From positions 3,760,001-3,824,000 of the forward strand of contig NZ_CP092827.1 in the NCBI RefSeq assembly GCF_022533585.1: 64,000 nt of DNA. Reading direction: 5' to 3'. Position 1 is the stretch's first letter. Each line of letters starts with the position of its first letter. A program made the translations under genes and the position numbers. This document shows, in pieces, positions 61,719 through 64,000 of the stretch. Below the pieces are notes generated by a model, which saw only the letters and a program-made list of their open reading frames with translations, did not search any database and had not been told where the DNA came from. The stretch is from Pseudomonas sp. LS.1a. Lineage in GTDB: Bacteria; Pseudomonadota; Gammaproteobacteria; Pseudomonadales; Pseudomonadaceae.

Positions 61719-62234
61719 ATGACCCGTCTGCTGCTGCCCCTTGAGCACCCAGGCCCTGCTGCCGAACATCATGTCGACGACGCCCTGCTGTACGCCCTGA
61801 AGCGCCTGCCACGGCGTGTGCAACAGGTGTTCCTGCTCAACCGCCTCGACCAACTGGATTTCGCCAGCATCGCCGCCCGCCTCGACCTGCCATTGGCGAG
61901 CATCGAGCGGCACATGGACCAGGCACTGCAGGCCGGCCGCTCGCGCCGGGATGTGCTGGCGAGTGTTGCCGGGCAATGGTACGTGCGCTTGCAGAGCCCA
62001 CAGGTAACGGCCTGCGAGCGGATTGATTTTCGCCGTTGGCTGGATGCGGACATGGCGAATCTGCAGGCGTTCCATGACACGGAACTGCACTGGCGCAGCC
62101 TGTTGGCACCGGCACGGCAACTGGGCCAGGACGGCTGGTACCGGCAAGGTCGGGCGGCACTGTCGTTGGGCGGCTGTTCGGTTGCGGTCGGACTTGGCGT
62201 GGCGGCGTTGGTGCTGTTTGGTATCTGGGCCTGA
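61719..62234 (+). CDS. Fusion protein: sigma-70 region-4-like HTH, FecR-N-like segment and one membrane span
   Basis: 171 residues from the ATG at 61719 (AAGGAG upstream). Residues 20-70 (ALKRLPRRVQQVFLLNRLDQ, then FASIAARLDLPLASIERHMDQAL) look like region 4 of an ECF sigma factor. Residues 92-125 (CERIDFRRWLDADMANLQAF, then ELHWRSLL) resemble the N-terminal DUF4880 part of FecR anti-sigma proteins. Residues 150-170 form a membrane helix (GCSVAVGLGVAALVLFGIW). Region 2, needed for core binding, is absent, so it is not a working sigma factor. It lies 186 bases after the PrrF terminator. Confidence 0.75.
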   Translation: MTRLLLPLEHPGPAAEHHVDDALLYALKRLPRRVQQVFLLNRLDQLDFASIAARLDLPLASIERHMDQALQAGRSRRDVLASVAGQWYVRLQSPQVTACERIDFRRWLDADMANLQAFHDTELHWRSLLAPARQLGQDGWYRQGRAALSLGGCSVAVGLGVAALVLFGIWA

Positions 62235-62287
62235 TCAACACCTCAGCTACGCCGTAATCGCTTTCACCGAGGATGGCTCGCTTGCTA

Positions 62288-63478
62288 TCAAGTTCGAGTG
62301 CTCGATAGCGTTTCCGTCAGGCATGCAAGCAGTAGCCATCCGCACAAACTGACACCCAGGAACAAAAGCCCCAGGCTCATCGGCAGTTCGCTTTCGACGC
62401 CAGCAACAAGACTGCCAGCCAAACCACCACCTACGAACAACAACGTCGTATTGAGCGACGCTGCCGCACCGGCCTGATGCGGGTAGCGCGCCAAGGCTTG
62501 GGTCGTTGCAGCAGGACGCACCAGCGTTGTCCCGGTCGTGCAGATGATCATCGACAGCAGCAGCCCCGCCACCGTCAATCCCGCTAGCTGCTCCCAGATC
62601 AACAGTGTGATGCCCCCGGCAGCTATAAGCAGGAATCCTGTCTTGATCTGAACCTGCGGGCTTACACGATTGTTCAAGTAGGTCGCAGCTGCTCCGCCAG
62701 CGATATACGCAAGCCCATAGGCGATAAATACCACCGAGAATTGATATGGCGTCAGCCCCAGGCGGTCCATCAACGCCAATGGCGCGACCACGATGAAGGA
62801 AAAATGGCAGGCAAACGCGAGGCTGGACAGCAGGGAGTGCGCAAGATAGGTCGTATCACGCAGCATGACCCAATAGCTGCGCATGCCCGAACTACGGCCT
62901 CGCGATGCAGGCGTGTCCTGCAGCAATGCATATGACAGGCATGAAACGATCACGGCTATGAAAGCGAATACCGTAAAGCTGCCTTTCCAGCCAAAGGATT
63001 GTTGGAGAAAAGCGCCTGCGACCGGTGACAACGAAATGAACAGCCCACTTGCGCTGATCAGCAGGATCCGCATGGCATTGCGCTGTCTACCACTGTACAG
63101 ATCCTGCACGAGCGCCTGGCCCAGCACGAAACTCCCGCAACCCAGGGCCTGCAGCAAACGGAACGCCATGAACGTCTCATAGCGGGTTGAAAGTACACAA
63201 CCCACTGCCCCTGCAATGGACACTCCCAACCCAGCGAGCAACAACCGCTTGCGCCCCATGCCATCCGACAATGGCCCGATCACGATTTGCGCCAAGGCGA
63301 CACCAAACGCAAAGAAGCTCACCGAGTAGGCTATCTGCTGTGACTCGACGTGAAACTCGTCTGCGAGCGCAGGGAATGATGGCAGGATTACATCCAGCGG
63401 GAATACACCCAATAGACACAACAGAATCAACAAGGCCGAGCACAGAAAGCTCCTGGGTGAACACAAGGGCCGGTTCAC
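62288..63478 (-). CDS. Bcr/CflA-type MFS drug or metabolite exporter
   Basis: 396 residues with twelve predicted spans. The Bcr/CflA pattern is present: FPLDVILPSFPALADEF after helix 1 and IGPLSDGMGRKRLLLAGL in the loop 2-3. GAGAAASLNTTLLFVGG-like HQAGAAASLNTTLLFVGG is the conserved helix-10/11 part. It probably exports a small molecule by proton antiport. Base composition is lower in GC than neighbouring genes, suggesting later acquisition. It converges on the fusion-protein gene. Confidence 0.85.
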   Translation of the reverse strand: MNRPLCSPRSFLCSALLILLCLLGVFPLDVILPSFPALADEFHVESQQIAYSVSFFAFGVALAQIVIGPLSDGMGRKRLLLAGLGVSIAGAVGCVLSTRYETFMAFRLLQALGCGSFVLGQALVQDLYSGRQRNAMRILLISASGLFISLSPVAGAFLQQSFGWKGSFTVFAFIAVIVSCLSYALLQDTPASRGRSSGMRSYWVMLRDTTYLAHSLLSSLAFACHFSFIVVAPLALMDRLGLTPYQFSVVFIAYGLAYIAGGAAATYLNNRVSPQVQIKTGFLLIAAGGITLLIWEQLAGLTVAGLLLSMIICTTGTTLVRPAATTQALARYPHQAGAAASLNTTLLFVGGGLAGSLVAGVESELPMSLGLLFLGVSLCGWLLLACLTETLSSTRT

Positions 63479-63481
63479 GCT

Positions 63482-63613
63482 ACTAACCCCGGTTTTCTTG
63501 TATGGCCGGAAAAGGTCACTGAAATCTCCCTGGAAGCGCCGAACCCTGATGGTAGCGACACCCTTAAGGTGTACAAACCGGACTGGGCAGTGAAACTTCC
63601 GATAGAGCCGTAG
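63482..63613 (+). pseudogene. Possible C-terminal remnant of an unidentified protein
   Basis: An open frame without a start reads NPGFLVWPEKVTEISLEAPN then PDGSDTLKVYKPDWAVKLPI and a stop (TAG 63611-63613). It has protein-like composition. I do not recognise the family. It abuts the 5' end of the MFS gene on the opposite strand, so the rest of the gene seems to have been lost. The following 140 bases up to 63751 contain no clear gene. Confidence 0.35.
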
Positions 63614-63751
63614 GACCTCTCCCTTGTCACTGATTGCCGATGAGTTCTGGTGCTACCTGGAAACTCTGCCGACGTGTTAGCCGGCCCCCAAGCGACGTTC
63701 CAGGGTTCGAATCCTGACACTGTCGCCGGGCAAGCCCTTCCAGAAAACCGC

Positions 63752-64000
63752 CTAGCCTTCCAGCCCTTTCTTCAGCGCCGCCAGGCCATCTTCGTAGATG
63801 CCGGCAAACAGCGCGGTTGCTTCAGCATCGCTGATACCCACCGGCACGAACGAGCCGGACCATTCCACGCGAGAGCCGCTACCTTCAGCCACCACACGCA
63901 GGGTCGACTGGTAGTCACGCACCGGAGCCGGGCCTGTGAGGATGGTGTAGCTGTAGCTGCGGCCGGCTTCGTTGAAGTCCAGCAGGCGCTCGACGATGGT
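63752..64000 (-). CDS. SRPBCC (polyketide cyclase/START-like) protein, C-terminal part
   Basis: 82 residues are visible; the gene continues beyond the window. The fragment reads TIVERLLDFNEAGRSYSYTI then VRDYQSTLRVVAEGSGSRVEWSGSFVP and ends in a long helix (DAEATALFAGIYEDGLAALK). This is the usual C-terminal half of a small SRPBCC ligand-binding domain. Such proteins bind hydrophobic ligands; the function here is unknown. Confidence 0.8.
   Translation of the reverse strand, partial: TIVERLLDFNEAGRSYSYTILTGPAPVRDYQSTLRVVAEGSGSRVEWSGSFVPVGISDAEATALFAGIYEDGLAALKKGLEG

Noticed and set aside
63704..63714. GGTTCGAATCC, as in a tRNA T-loop
   Set aside because: The flanking stem does not pair beyond two or three bases, and there is no anticodon arm or acceptor partner upstream. 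Not called as a tRNA; at most a decayed fragment.

Overview
The window looks like a chromosomal segment of a fluorescent pseudomonad of the Pseudomonas putida group. The evidence is high GC content, dozens of REP elements of the P. putida type (core GCGGGTAAACCCGC flanked by CTCCCACAGG), a PrrF-type small RNA, and gene blocks typical of that group: nhaB/nudC, the pyrimidine reductive operon, zwf-gnd, the trehalose/alpha-glucan cluster and the liu leucine operon.

Layout. 1-11.9 kb is housekeeping and accessory: the end of a GNAT acetyltransferase, topB, a PuuB-like flavin oxidase, an alpha/beta hydrolase, a TSUP permease, nudC, a dienoyl-CoA isomerase, nhaB, a RibD-C reductase, a Blc lipocalin and RNase Z. 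11.9-20.4 kb is a complete reductive pyrimidine degradation locus. An amidohydrolase and an NCS1 transporter diverge from hydantoinase-preT-preA, and a RutR-like TetR regulator is coupled to a VOC gene. 20.5-23.2 kb holds zwf and gnd plus an 18-codon relic that looks like the start of a lost GH15 gene.

23.6-29.6 kb is a type VI secretion accessory island read on the minus strand: vgrG, a membrane-anchored effector with a C-terminal PoNe-like DNase domain, two different PoNi-like immunity genes and a PAAR gene. The toxin tip and the proximal immunity gene are visibly poorer in GC than their surroundings, as expected for swapped modules.

30.2-51.3 kb is the alpha-glucan/trehalose cluster. The plus-strand arm is glgA-treZ-malQ-treY-DUF2934-glgX, followed by an EEP-family nuclease/phosphatase and an autotransporter-barrel protein. 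The minus-strand arm is glgE, treS-maltokinase and glgB. Together these encode interconversion of trehalose, maltose, maltose-1-phosphate and branched glucan. Both arms have AlgU (sigma-22)-like promoter sequences upstream, which fits a role in osmotic or desiccation stress.

51.4-59.3 kb holds an acyl-CoA ligase divergent from liuABCD, with two LiuR-like palindromes between them. 59.4-64 kb holds two tandem XRE/S24 regulators that lack the self-cleavage residues, a DUF3077 protein, a PrrF sRNA behind a Fur-box promoter, a sigma-region-4/FecR-like fusion protein, a lower-GC Bcr/CflA MFS exporter, apparent gene debris, and the end of a SRPBCC gene.

All calls come from reading the sequence. No database search was run.
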